Both the position numbers and the translations under genes were made by a program. Positions 18,817 to 27,539 of a stretch of 64,000 nt of DNA are shown piece after piece. Position 1 is the first letter of the stretch; every line of letters begins with the position of its first letter. The notes beneath the pieces were generated by a model. It was not told the DNA's origin, made no database searches, and saw nothing but the letters and a program-made list of their open reading frames with translations. Origin of the DNA: Acinetobacter lwoffii (GTDB taxonomy: Bacteria > Pseudomonadota > Gammaproteobacteria > Pseudomonadales > Moraxellaceae). The DNA lies in assembly GCF_019343495.1 (NCBI RefSeq), contig NZ_CP072549.1:1-64000 (forward strand), in the 5' to 3' direction.

Positions 18817-18862
18817 ATTCGCCTGTTACACTTTAAATAGCTGATGCACAGCGTCAATCTAT

Positions 18863-19402
18863 TTAAAACACATGCAACCAGTCACGTTTATTATGAAAAT
18901 CTGCCTGAGGACTACTATGCTGCATGGCATAGTATTGATCACCTTGCGAGGTTTTTAAAACAGCAGATAAACCCAGGAACAAGTTTTCCCATTTCAGTTT
19001 ATGTGTTGCCATAAAATCAGTCAGATCCACACTGACATTAAGACCATAATGCGTGCGTTTGAGCTGATTCAACTCAATATCATCCGCAGCTTGCGGTGGC
19101 ATATCTTCAGGATAACGGTATTCTTCGAATTGATAAGCCTGCCAGGCCTGAGAAGGGGAAAGATTAATCTCACGATAAAAATCTTCGCCCTGAACCCCAA
19201 TAAAAATTTCAAAGCAGGTCTGTTCCCACAGGAAATCCTGACGGGGATGTGCCGTCACCATATCGGGCCACAAGATGTACTGATTGGGATCACGGATCCA
19301 GAAGCCCACATTTAAATTGTATGGGCCTTGCTGTTCGATGGCGGCAACCAGAGAGATGGCCTGAAAACGGCGATCAAATGCGCTAAGCTCGTAACTTGCC
19401 AT
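18863..19402 (-). CDS. DOMON-like domain protein
   Basis: 179 residues resembling the bacterial DOMON-like carbohydrate- or haem-binding beta-sandwich family (NVGFWIRDPNQYILWP, DFLWEQTCFEIFIGV, FYREINLSPSQAWQAYQFEEYR). No signal peptide is evident, so it is probably cytoplasmic. Function unknown. The stop of yhbY lies 12 bp from the start on the same strand, so yhbY and this gene are probably one operon. Confidence 0.75.
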   Translation of the reverse strand: MASYELSAFDRRFQAISLVAAIEQQGPYNLNVGFWIRDPNQYILWPDMVTAHPRQDFLWEQTCFEIFIGVQGEDFYREINLSPSQAWQAYQFEEYRYPEDMPPQAADDIELNQLKRTHYGLNVSVDLTDFMATHKLKWENLFLGLSAVLKTSQGDQYYAMQHSSPQADFHNKRDWLHVF

Positions 19403-19413
19403 AAGTCCTGTAC

Positions 19414-19737
19414 TTAGTTAGACAAATGAGCGAAACGGACAAGGTTGGACAATTTTTGGTTTTGTTTCGCAGCTTTCTTGTAAAGCAGTGCAATTTTACC
19501 AATAGTTTGAACCACTTCAGCACCAGTCGCTTCTGAAATTTCAGCAATCAGTGCTGCACGCGCTTCACGATCTTCAGCTACGATTTTCACTTTAATTAGT
19601 TCGTGATCGTTTAAAGCACGCGCCAATTCTTCGATGACATTTTCAGTCAGGCCTTTGTCACCCAGCATAACGACCGGGTTTAAAGCATGTCCGATTTGAC
19701 GTAAACGCTTACGTTCCTGAATAGATAAAGACGCCAT
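19414..19737 (-). CDS. yhbY: YhbY-family CRM-domain RNA-binding protein
   Basis: 107 residues, a stand-alone CRM domain that binds 50S precursors and acts in ribosome assembly. Visible motifs are ERKRLRQIGHALNPVVMLGDKGLTENV, the GxxG-type loop and VVQTIGKIALLYK. It diverges from rlmE with 195 bp between them, the standard yhbY/rlmE-ftsH neighbourhood of gammaproteobacteria. Confidence 0.93.
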   Translation of the reverse strand: MASLSIQERKRLRQIGHALNPVVMLGDKGLTENVIEELARALNDHELIKVKIVAEDREARAALIAEISEATGAEVVQTIGKIALLYKKAAKQNQKLSNLVRFAHLSN

Positions 19738-19932
19738 GAGAGATAACCTGAATTTTAAAACGGCTTAGTATAGCAAAAGCAAAAAACAAACGCTTTAAAT
19801 TCTCAGGAAATAATCATTTCCAATATCTCTTCATAACGAGCAAAACTCCTCGATTTAGATACACATGTATACTGCAAAATATGTCTTTTTCACGTACAAT
19901 TAATAATTAGACGTTTTTTTATTTAGAGAGTT

Positions 19933-20583
19933 ATGGCTACACGCATTACCAACCAAAAGTTATCTAAAAGTAGTCGTGATTGGATGAGAGAGCATTTAGA
20001 CGATCCTTATGTGAAAAAGGCACAAAAGGAAGGCTATCGTGCGCGTGCAGCATATAAGCTCTTAGAAATGCAAGAAAAGTATAAAATCATTAAACCTGGT
20101 ATGACTGTGGTCGACCTGGGCGCAGCGCCAGGCAGCTGGTCACAGATTGCCGGTAAACTTGTTGGCGATAAGGGTTTATTGATTGCATCTGATATTTTAC
20201 CAATGGATGCTTTACCAGATGTCACTTTTCTGCAAGGTGACTTCCGTGAAGAAGAAGTTTTCCAAAAACTGCTAGAAATTTTAGATGGTCGTACTGTAGA
20301 CGTTGTAATTTCAGATATGGCCCCCAATACATCAGGTAATAAGGCTGTAGATCAACCGCGTCAGATTTACTTGTGTGAACTTGCACTGGATTTTGCCAAT
20401 AAGGTGCTAGGCCCCAAAGGTCAATTTGTGGTAAAAGTTTTCCAAGGCTCAGGTTTTGATGAATTCCGTAAGCAAGTGGTTGATAGTTTTGATATTCTGA
20501 AAACATCTAAACCCTTGGCATCACGTGCTCGCTCTAAAGAAGTTTTCCTGATCGGGCAGGGACGCAAGAAGGCTTTAAAATAA
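19933..20583 (+). CDS. rlmE: 23S rRNA 2'-O-ribose U2552 methyltransferase
   Basis: SAM-dependent FtsJ/RrmJ enzyme methylating U2552 in the A-loop of 23S rRNA, a late step of 50S assembly. The 216 residues have the SAM motif [13 protein letters not shown] at about 59-71, DMAPNTSGN near 130 and [14 protein letters not shown] near 165; the K-D-K-E catalytic pattern is consistent. It precedes ftsH by 99 bp. Confidence 0.96.
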   Translation: MATRITNQKLSKSSRDWMREHLDDPYVKKAQKEGYRARAAYKLLEMQEKYKIIKPGMTVVDLGAAPGSWSQIAGKLVGDKGLLIASDILPMDALPDVTFLQGDFREEEVFQKLLEILDGRTVDVVISDMAPNTSGNKAVDQPRQIYLCELALDFANKVLGPKGQFVVKVFQGSGFDEFRKQVVDSFDILKTSKPLASRARSKEVFLIGQGRKKALK

Positions 20584-20682
20584 GTCTACTTGCCAAGTCG
20601 TTAAAAATTGTGCATTTTGTACGTTTTCAGATAATTGTAAGTTAATTTACAGCTTAAGTATTAAGGTCACCCTGAACAGGGC

Positions 20683-22605
20683 ATGATCAAATTAGATTGG
20701 AATGGGAATAAAGCTTTGAGCGATCTTTTTAAGAATGCCGTATTGTGGCTCGTGATACTGGGTGTGCTGGTGTTAATCTTCAGCAACGTCAGTGACCGCA
20801 ATCAACCGACTACAATGAACTACTCAGAGTTTGTTGCCGCGGTCAATGCTGGCCAAATTAAACAAGTTGTTATTGACGGCGAAAGAATTCGTGGCGAAAA
20901 ATCAAACGGTTCAGAGTTTGAAAGTATTCGTCCGGCAGTTCAGGATCCTGAGCTGATGCCAAGCCTCATTAAAAATAATGTTGTGGTCGAAGGTGAAGCA
21001 CCACAACGTCAAGGCTTGCTCATGCAGTTGCTTATTGCAAGTTTCCCTGTGCTTTTAATCATTTTGTTATTCATGTTCTTTATGCGCAACATGGGTGGCG
21101 GTGCAGGTGGTAAAAACGGCCCAATGAGTTTTGGTAAGTCTAAAGCCAAAATGTTGTCTGAAGACCAGATTAAAGTCACTTTCGTCGATGTTGCCGGTTG
21201 TGATGAAGCCAAGCAAGAAGTGGTTGAAATTGTCGACTTCCTGAAAGACCCAACGAAATTTAAACGTCTCGGTGCAAGTATTCCACGTGGTGTTTTGATG
21301 GTCGGTCCTCCAGGTACAGGTAAAACCTTGCTTGCCAAAGCCATTGCCGGTGAAGCTAAAGTGCCATTCTTTAGTATTTCAGGTTCTGACTTCGTGGAAA
21401 TGTTTGTGGGTGTTGGTGCATCGCGTGTGCGTGACATGTTCGAACAGGCAAAACGTCATGCACCATGTATCATCTTTATTGATGAGATTGATGCAGTCGG
21501 TCGTCACCGTGGTTCAGGTACAGGCGGTGGTCACGATGAACGTGAACAGACACTGAACCAGATGCTGGTTGAAATGGACGGCTTTGAGGGGAATGAAGGC
21601 ATTATCGTGATTGCTGCAACCAACCGTGCAGATGTACTGGATAAAGCACTTCTTCGTCCAGGCCGTTTTGACCGTCAAGTTGTGGTTGGTTTGCCAGACA
21701 TCAAAGGTCGTGAACAAATCCTGAATGTACATTTGAAAAAATTACCTTCAGTGACAGGTGTGGATGTTAAGGTTCTTGCACGTGGTACACCTGGCTTCTC
21801 GGGTGCGCAATTGGCAAACCTAGTGAATGAAGCTGCTCTGTTTGCTGCACGCCGCAACAAGAACACCGTCGATATGCATGACTTCGAAGATGCAAAAGAC
21901 AAGCTGTATATGGGTCCTGAGCGTAAATCGATGGTACTTCGTGATGAAGAGCGTCGCGCGACAGCTTATCATGAAGCAGGTCATGCAATTGTTGCTGAAA
22001 GCTTGCCAGGTACAGATCCTGTGCATAAAGTGACGATCATGCCGCGTGGTTGGGCTTTAGGCGTCACCTGGCAGCTGCCTGAATTTGACCAGACTAGCCA
22101 TTATAAAGACAAAATGTTGAATGAACTTTCGATTTTGTTTGGTGGCCGTATTGCTGAAGAAGTCTTCATTAACCAGATGTCGACTGGCGCTTCAAATGAC
22201 TTTGAGCGTGCAACTAAAATGGCACGTGCGATGGTGACCAAATATGGTATGTCTGACAAACTCGGTGTCATGGTCTATGAAGAAGATGCACAGCAATCTT
22301 TTATGGGCAGTATTGGTAGCCGCAGTATTTCGGAAACTACACAACTAGAAGTCGATCGTGAAATTCGTCGAATTCTGGATGAGCAATATAAAATCGCACG
22401 CGATATCCTGGAAAGCAAAAAAGATATTGCCCATGCGATGGTGAAAGCCTTGATGGAATGGGAAACCATTGATCGTGATCAAATCCGTGACATCATGGAA
22501 GGTCGTGAGCCTCAGCCACCAAAGGTCTATGTGGCAGACAACCCTGTGATTGATGTAACCCCAGATGATGGTCCGTTGACTCCTCCGCCATTGCCAGCGA
22601 ACTAA
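20683..22605 (+). CDS. ftsH: ATP-dependent zinc metalloprotease FtsH
   Basis: Membrane-anchored AAA+ protease degrading LpxC, sigma-32 and unassembled membrane proteins. The 640 residues have an N-terminal membrane helix (about 17-36), a periplasmic domain and a second helix (about 110-132). The AAA+ module has Walker [11 protein letters not shown] near 210, Walker [12 protein letters not shown] and [17 protein letters not shown]. The zinc protease motif is HEAGH. The start at 20683 gives an N-terminus slightly longer than E. coli's. A terminator follows. Confidence 0.97.
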   Translation: MIKLDWNGNKALSDLFKNAVLWLVILGVLVLIFSNVSDRNQPTTMNYSEFVAAVNAGQIKQVVIDGERIRGEKSNGSEFESIRPAVQDPELMPSLIKNNVVVEGEAPQRQGLLMQLLIASFPVLLIILLFMFFMRNMGGGAGGKNGPMSFGKSKAKMLSEDQIKVTFVDVAGCDEAKQEVVEIVDFLKDPTKFKRLGASIPRGVLMVGPPGTGKTLLAKAIAGEAKVPFFSISGSDFVEMFVGVGASRVRDMFEQAKRHAPCIIFIDEIDAVGRHRGSGTGGGHDEREQTLNQMLVEMDGFEGNEGIIVIAATNRADVLDKALLRPGRFDRQVVVGLPDIKGREQILNVHLKKLPSVTGVDVKVLARGTPGFSGAQLANLVNEAALFAARRNKNTVDMHDFEDAKDKLYMGPERKSMVLRDEERRATAYHEAGHAIVAESLPGTDPVHKVTIMPRGWALGVTWQLPEFDQTSHYKDKMLNELSILFGGRIAEEVFINQMSTGASNDFERATKMARAMVTKYGMSDKLGVMVYEEDAQQSFMGSIGSRSISETTQLEVDREIRRILDEQYKIARDILESKKDIAHAMVKALMEWETIDRDQIRDIMEGREPQPPKVYVADNPVIDVTPDDGPLTPPPLPAN

Positions 22606-22612
22606 GCTTATT

Positions 22613-22640
22613 AAAAAAACCACCTTCGGGTGGTTTTTTT
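22613..22640 (+). terminator. ftsH terminator
   Basis: Stem ACCACC-TTCG-GGTGGT with a UUCG-type loop and seven T residues. Confidence 0.92.
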
Positions 22641-22711
22641 ATGCTTGTCATTTTTGTCATCGCTTTTTGAATGTTATATTGAGCGATTAAAAATGAATAA
22701 GAAAAATAAAA

Positions 22712-23326
22712 ATGAATATACCTGTGCTGGAATCTAGTATTTACTGACTTCGTCTTGAACCGCTGAGCTGGGAGCATTTTTCTGATTTAGCCATCGCATG
22801 CGCTGATGAAAATTTAGGTGAGATTTTATATAACTCGGTGCCTTATCTGCATAACTTAAAAAAATATTTTTCTCAGGCCTTTGAACAGCAAGTTCAAGGT
22901 GAAAGGATGGCTTTTGCTGTGATCGATTTAAACTCCGGCCAAGCAATTGGAACCACCAGTTATCATGATATTAAGGCGAAAATTCCACGTTTTGAAATTG
23001 GTTATACCTGGTATGTCAAGCGCTATCACAGAACTTATGTAAATCGCGTTTGTAAATATCTTTTGTTAAGACATGCTTTTGAAAATTTAAATGCTCAGGT
23101 CGTCGGCTTTCGGACTGATCACTTGAATCTTCCCAGCCAGAAAGCGATTGAGGCATTAGGTGCCAAGCGAGATGGCATTATCAGGTGTCATATGCTGCGT
23201 AAAGATGGACAGACTATTCGAGATAGCTACATCTATAGTATTTTAGAAAGTGAATGGGCAGATGTGAAAGCATTATTACAATCTAAACTGATGCAATATT
23301 CCCAAAACAATTACTTCGAAATCTAG
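22712..23326 (+). pseudogene. GNAT N-acetyltransferase interrupted by an in-frame TGA
   Basis: The frame opens with ATG at 22712 (MNIPVLESSIY), meets TGA at 22745-22747 (codon 12) and continues in the same frame (LRLEPLSWEHF...) through a full RimJ/RimL-type GNAT domain to 23326. The peptide after the stop fits the conserved beta1-alpha1 start of this family, so the TGA appears to disrupt an otherwise intact gene of about 204 codons. The first usable downstream start is GTG at 22838, which would remove about 42 residues including the first strand and helix. Acetyl-CoA-binding and C-terminal parts (FEIGYTWYVKRYHRTYVNR, LPSQKAIEALGAKRDG, DSYIYSI) look intact. It is a recent pseudogene or a sequencing error; substrate unknown. 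Confidence 0.75.
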
Positions 23327-23404
23327 GTCCTAGCCTTATTCCACTTTGCTTTATTCAGCGATCCATAAGACAATATCGGGGTTATTTTGAGTGAGTATTG
23401 AATC

Positions 23405-24256
23405 ATGCAGCTGATGCCTTTGTTACCACATGTATGGACATTTGGTGATTTAAAATTGGACTTATCCCAGCCGCATGTGATGGGGATTCTCAATGTCACC
23501 CCAGACTCTTTTAGTGATGGTGGTCGGCATAATCACAAAGAAGATGCAGTCGCACGTGCGCTTGAAATGATCGCTGAAGGCGCGACCGTGATTGATATTG
23601 GCGGTGAATCGACCCGTCCAGGTGCCGCAGTGGTAGAAGTGGAAGAAGAAATTCGCCGCGTAGTGCCTGTGGTGGAAGAACTGGCTAAACATAAGGTCAT
23701 TCTCTCGATTGATACGTCGCAACCTGAAGTCATACGCGCAGCGGTTCGGGCCGGAGCACATATCTGGAATGATGTCCGTGCTTTGACTCGGCCGAATGCA
23801 TTGCAGACCGCAGCAGAACTCAATATTCCAGTGATCATCATGCATATGCGCGGTGAGCCGACCACCATGAACAATCTGGATCAATATGAGGATGTCACTA
23901 AAGATGTGATACGCGAGTTATCCCAACGTGTTCAGGATGCTTTAGATGTTGGAGTAAAAGCGGAAAATATCATGATTGATCCAGGTTTTGGTTTCGCTAA
24001 AAATGCCCAGCAAAATTTAAAGCTGTTGCAAGAGTTTTATAAATTGACAGAAATGGGCTATCCGATTTTGTCTGCTTTATCACGTAAACGCTTTATCGGA
24101 GCAGTTTTGGATGGGGCAGAACCACAAGAGCGTGCAGTGGGTTCAGCAACAGCGCATTTGTTGAGTATTCAGCAGGGTGCATGTATGGTACGGGCACATG
24201 ATGTTAAAGTCACAGCCGATGCGATTAAAGTCTGGCAAGCTATGCAAATGGTTTAA
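23405..24256 (+). CDS. folP: dihydropteroate synthase
   Basis: Condenses 6-hydroxymethyl-7,8-dihydropterin diphosphate with p-aminobenzoate in folate synthesis; the sulfonamide target. The 283 residues form a TIM barrel with MGILNVTPDSFSDGGR (about 26-41), the IDIGGESTRPGA motif near 65, DTSQPEV, DPGFGFAKN and the C-terminal ALSRKRFIG loop and RAHDV. No duplication or insertion typical of resistance alleles is evident by eye, but alleles cannot be judged without a reference. The neighbours do not form an obvious folate operon, although ftsH-folP proximity is common in gammaproteobacteria. Confidence 0.97.
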   Translation: MQLMPLLPHVWTFGDLKLDLSQPHVMGILNVTPDSFSDGGRHNHKEDAVARALEMIAEGATVIDIGGESTRPGAAVVEVEEEIRRVVPVVEELAKHKVILSIDTSQPEVIRAAVRAGAHIWNDVRALTRPNALQTAAELNIPVIIMHMRGEPTTMNNLDQYEDVTKDVIRELSQRVQDALDVGVKAENIMIDPGFGFAKNAQQNLKLLQEFYKLTEMGYPILSALSRKRFIGAVLDGAEPQERAVGSATAHLLSIQQGACMVRAHDVKVTADAIKVWQAMQMV

Positions 24257-24364
24257 AAATCGAGGCTGGGAAATCCCTACATTGGCAATGTTGTTTGGCT
24301 TTTGAGCAACAATATGCTATATAGGCACGCTTAGATTAGATAGTCATCCTTTAGAGTGCCTGTA

Positions 24365-24679
24365 ATGTTTGCAGATTTACTTCTCCCCATGTTCGATGAT
24401 GAGTATTATCCCGATATTCTGGTTGCTGAAATCAAGCAGCACATCGAACGTTTTGCCCAAAAAGTCGCTAAATCAGGTTTGTCAGATCAAGAAATTTACC
24501 AGCTTGCCAATCTGACTGTGGCTGATATCAATATCATGAAACCTCAGTTCGAAGATCTGGATTCGTCTCTGGATGATACTGCCGCGGATTATATTGCCGA
24601 AGCCATGATGATGGTGGTGCAAGAGCACGGCCTGTTCGAGATTGAAATGGAAGAACTGATTACCAATCGTGAATGGTGA
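24365..24679 (+). CDS. DUF5713-like protein
   Basis: 104 residues from ATG 24365 (an in-frame GTG at 24356 is less likely). The YYPDILV opening, the acidic helical middle and the closing ELITNREW match my recollection of the DUF5713 family, whose members end similarly. Acidic, soluble, no membrane segment. No function is known for the family. It stands alone, followed by a terminator. Confidence 0.65.
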   Translation: MFADLLLPMFDDEYYPDILVAEIKQHIERFAQKVAKSGLSDQEIYQLANLTVADINIMKPQFEDLDSSLDDTAADYIAEAMMMVVQEHGLFEIEMEELITNREW

Positions 24680-24685
24680 TTTAAG

Positions 24686-24712
24686 AAAACCCTGCAGATG
24701 CAGGGTTTTTTA
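24686..24712. terminator. terminator after the DUF5713-like gene
   Basis: AAAACCCTGCA-GA-TGCAGGGTTTT with T-run. The core is identical to the terminator after aceA (32264-32288). It overlaps the end of the convergent membrane gene. Confidence 0.88.
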
Positions 24713-25396
24713 TTGTCTGTTCAAATAATCTTTAAAGCTATTAAAGCGAATTGAGCCGAGTAATTGTTGCTCTTCATTCATGCATTGCTGATAAAGGTTT
24801 TGGTAATAAGCGTGCAGATTTGACTGACCCTGAATCTGTTGTGGTGTTTTTGATTTGGATTGTTGATAAGCCCAAAAAGCCAGTTGTCGGAGTTTCTGCA
24901 ACCTGATCTGGTCAATCGCACTACAGGAACTTTTAAATAAAGGTTCCAGGATGACCACCCCAAAGGAAGAAATCGCTAAAATGATCATACTAATGATGAC
25001 CAGTACATCCGAATGAATCAGATAAAGGTTGAGCAATAAGCTCAGAAAAATTGGAATTTGCAGATAGAGACAGTTTTGCAAACGCTGACTATAGGCTTTG
25101 GAACTAAATTGCGCCTGATATTGTGCATGCCAGATATAAGGATAAAGCAGTGCCATCAGCACAATTAAGGTGACATTAAAGGCAATCGTGGCATTCTTGA
25201 AAAAATAATATTCCAGAAATACGGAGCTGAGACTACAGGCTACACAGACCAGAAGGGACAGTAAATTAATCGCGATAACAAACTGGATATTTTGCAAGGC
25301 ATTAAATTTAAAGCGGCTATAACGCAGCTTAAGGAAAAAAGCGTCTGGATGACGTAATTGTAATGTAGCGAGATCAAAGTGTTTTAATTCTGACAT
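24710..25396 (-). CDS. hypothetical membrane protein (paralogue A)
   Basis: 228 residues, unrecognised. Four hydrophobic segments lie at about 38-60, 66-88, 112-126 and 128-152. The C-terminal third is soluble and helical with RQLAFWAYQQSKSKTPQQ and a Gln/Asn-rich YYQNLYQQ stretch. The same architecture and the RxxxFWAYxQ motif occur in the gene at 25744-26475 on the other side of tRNA-Leu, so the two look like an old tandem duplication. Function unknown. Confidence 0.7.
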   Translation of the reverse strand: MSELKHFDLATLQLRHPDAFFLKLRYSRFKFNALQNIQFVIAINLLSLLVCVACSLSSVFLEYYFFKNATIAFNVTLIVLMALLYPYIWHAQYQAQFSSKAYSQRLQNCLYLQIPIFLSLLLNLYLIHSDVLVIISMIILAISSFGVVILEPLFKSSCSAIDQIRLQKLRQLAFWAYQQSKSKTPQQIQGQSNLHAYYQNLYQQCMNEEQQLLGSIRFNSFKDYLNRQ

Positions 25397-25431
25397 GGGG
25401 ATTTCGCGCTAAAAGAATAAAATTCAGGCAC

Positions 25432-25460
25432 AAAAAAACCAGCCTAATGCTGGATTTTTT
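25432..25460 (-). terminator. terminator of tRNA-Leu
   Basis: Minus-strand hairpin CCAGC-ATTAG-GCTGG followed by TTTTTTTG, just beyond the tRNA 3' end. Confidence 0.8.
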
Positions 25461-25487
25461 ATTGCACCATTTTAATAAATATTAAAA

Positions 25488-25573
25488 TGGTGCCCGAGGC
25501 CAGACTCGAACTGGCACGCTTTGTGGGCGGGGGATTTTAAATCCCCTGTGTCTACCGATTTCACCACTCGGGC
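25488..25573 (-). tRNA. tRNA-Leu (TAA)
   Basis: 86-nt class II tRNA with long variable arm and encoded CCA. Acceptor stem GCCCGAG/CTCGGGC, anticodon stem GGGGA/TCCCC and loop TTTAAAA give anticodon TAA. Confidence 0.94.
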
Positions 25574-25582
25574 ATGTGCGCA

Positions 25583-25611
25583 ATAATAGAGGACGAAATA
25601 AAGCTTGGCAA
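25583..25611 (-). promoter_or_regulatory. promoter of tRNA-Leu
   Basis: On the minus strand TTGCCA (25606-25611), 17-bp spacer, TATTAT (25583-25588). The same -35 and spacing occur before both tRNA-Ser genes. Confidence 0.7.
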
Positions 25612-25743
25612 GCAAATTCCGAAATGATTGCTTTCTTTTCAAGCAATTCCGTGGCTTCTATTCTAAAAATCAGCAAATCAACGTTTTTTAAAATTCAATA
25701 TTTGCAGATCTTTAAGATGGCCAATGAAAAAGGATAGAGAGAA

Positions 25744-26475
25744 CTATGAATTTTCATCCAGATAGCTGTCGACATCTAGATGCTTGATCGTTTTACAATA
25801 TTGATGCTCATATTTCAGCAGCCGCGTATATAACCCGGCATAGTGATTTAATTGCTGTTTTAGTTCGGCATACCGAGGATCATGGCTTGAATAAAAACGT
25901 AATTTTAGTCGGATCAGGCAGGTTTGTTTATAAGCCCAAAAACAGATTTTACGTAATTGTTGTAGCTGATAGTGCTCAGTATTTTTACTATTTTCCTTGA
26001 ATAAATTTTCTCGATAAAAGCGCACAAAACCAAAGCTCACGCCAAAGAAGAATAAGCTCCACATCAGCAAACTGCTTTGTATAAAGACCAGATTTAACGC
26101 TTGCATCAGAATCACAATAGCCATCTTGATCGGGGTATGCCGTAATAATTGATACAGCGAATAAGAAGAATGCTGAATCTGGTACAAAATCAAGGTGAGA
26201 CTCAACATCAGGCACAGTAGAATGGCCAACATGGCATAACTCTGCGCCTGAAATTCGCTGATTTGCACAAAAGATTGCTGTACGAAATCTCCTAACATCA
26301 AACTGATGGGAACAAAAATCATGGCGGCCAAGGCCCAAGGAATTAAAAGCTTGGCTTTATCCCAGATTCCACGGATTTTAATCTGACTGTAAAACAGGTA
26401 ATTTCCTTTAAATGCAGTCGGATATTGGCGCTTAAGTTGCTGCAGCAACAAAGTCACTTGCGTAGTGGGCATCAT
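25744..26475 (-). CDS. hypothetical membrane protein (paralogue B)
   Basis: 243 residues, unrecognised. Hydrophobic helices lie at about 39-60, 76-98 and 117-152. The soluble C-terminal part contains RKICFWAYKQ, aligning with RQLAFWAYQQ of the protein at 24710-25396, and ends with a similar acidic tail (DVDSYLDENS against FKDYLNRQ). It lies just beyond the tRNA-Leu promoter region on the same strand. No family could be named. Confidence 0.7.
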   Translation of the reverse strand: MMPTTQVTLLLQQLKRQYPTAFKGNYLFYSQIKIRGIWDKAKLLIPWALAAMIFVPISLMLGDFVQQSFVQISEFQAQSYAMLAILLCLMLSLTLILYQIQHSSYSLYQLLRHTPIKMAIVILMQALNLVFIQSSLLMWSLFFFGVSFGFVRFYRENLFKENSKNTEHYQLQQLRKICFWAYKQTCLIRLKLRFYSSHDPRYAELKQQLNHYAGLYTRLLKYEHQYCKTIKHLDVDSYLDENS

Positions 26476-26646
26476 CCAGAGATTAATTTAATATATAGAT
26501 GAAGCACTATAGTCGATTTTGCGCAAAATCGCAGAAGAAATGCAGTTTCAGGTCGTAGCGCTGTTTTAATCATGAAGATTTTGATTTTTTAGCCACGAAT
26601 TATGCGAAAATAGCCGATTCAAGATTTATTTTTTTAAGGACAGTTT

Positions 26647-27153
26647 ATGACTGATCAATCTCCTCAGGCGTTAAGCGACATCGAAATTTTAGACATCCTG
26701 CAAAGTATGAAAAAGGATGAGCTAAATACTGAGGCGCAAGCAGCAATTCGTCAGGGTGGTAAAGCTGGTCGTCAGGAAGCGCATAAAGCAGCCTTAGTAG
26801 CATTGAATCAGTCATTTGAAGACAAATTTGTCGAAGCCGTATCTTTGGCTTTGGGTCTGAATGCAGCACAAATCAAAAAAATCCGTTATAAAAAAGACCG
26901 AATCCGTATTTTAAAAGCGCGCGGTATTGATTATATGGCGATTGATGGCGCTGAAACTGCGCAAGTGCTGTCACAAATTGCCCAAGCAATTGTGCGTGAA
27001 GATGCCATTGTCACCCATGACCTGCATAATATTTTCCCATTCTGGAAAGAAGGCTGGCCAATGGTGCAATTCGATAATGCCTACAAAATTTTAGAAGATG
27101 ATATCCAGATTCACTATCAAGCCGTTCTTGAGGCTTTATTAGCAAAAATCTAA
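26647..27153 (+). CDS. hypothetical soluble protein
   Basis: 168 residues, not recognised. Soluble, helical in the N-terminal half (IEILDILQSMKKDELNTEAQ, GGKAGRQEAHKAALVALNQ) and followed by a mixed region with KKIRYKKDRIRILKARGIDYMAIDG and HDLHNIFPFWKEGWPMVQFDNAYK. No signal peptide, membrane helix or nucleotide-binding motif. It appears to be a single-gene unit, ending in a hairpin shared with the convergent small membrane gene. Confidence 0.75.
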   Translation: MTDQSPQALSDIEILDILQSMKKDELNTEAQAAIRQGGKAGRQEAHKAALVALNQSFEDKFVEAVSLALGLNAAQIKKIRYKKDRIRILKARGIDYMAIDGAETAQVLSQIAQAIVREDAIVTHDLHNIFPFWKEGWPMVQFDNAYKILEDDIQIHYQAVLEALLAKI

Positions 27154-27168
27154 GCTATAACTAGATCT

Positions 27169-27197
27169 AAAAAAAAGCACCCAAAGGTGCTTTTTTA
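27169..27197. terminator. bidirectional terminator
   Basis: AAAAGCACC-CAAA-GGTGCTTTT with A- and T-runs. It overlaps the stop codon of the convergent gene. Confidence 0.85.
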
Positions 27198-27476
27198 ATC
27201 ACGATATATCAGTGCAATCAGCCAGCTGATGGGCAGAATAAATAAACGCCACCACGTGATTAATGGCCAATAAAAATACTCTCCAAATCTCAAGGTCGAG
27301 TCGAAACCTTGACGGCGACGTTCATGCGGGTAGGGAATAATGAAAACTGTTAAAACCATCAGAATGATGGCTGCGAGTAAAAGCAGGGGATTCTGTTGTT
27401 TGGCAAAGAAGAAGTAAAACAAATACAGGGCTGAATAAAAAAACAGACATGCCAATAATGCAGAAATATTCATCAC
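27195..27476 (-). CDS. small hypothetical membrane protein
   Basis: 93 residues, unrecognised. Three hydrophobic segments lie at about 3-24, 28-47 and 70-90, with a charged loop HERRRQGFDSTLRFGEYF between the second and third. Probably an inner-membrane protein. The CNNM/CorC-like gene ends in the same orientation upstream, 63 bp away, so co-transcription is possible. Confidence 0.6.
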   Translation of the reverse strand: MMNISALLACLFFYSALYLFYFFFAKQQNPLLLLAAIILMVLTVFIIPYPHERRRQGFDSTLRFGEYFYWPLITWWRLFILPISWLIALIYRD

Positions 27477-27539
27477 TCACCTTATGGATTTTTTTATTAG
27501 AATAATTTTTTGAATAGAGGGCTAAAAAGAAGAACCAGA

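Noticed and set aside
22712..22747. TGA at 22745 as a selenocysteine codon
   Set aside because: No SECIS-like hairpin was seen just downstream, and GNAT enzymes are not selenoproteins; a nonsense mutation is simpler.
25482..25676. 64-residue minus-strand reading frame
   Set aside because: It lies across tRNA-Leu and its promoter; no protein features.
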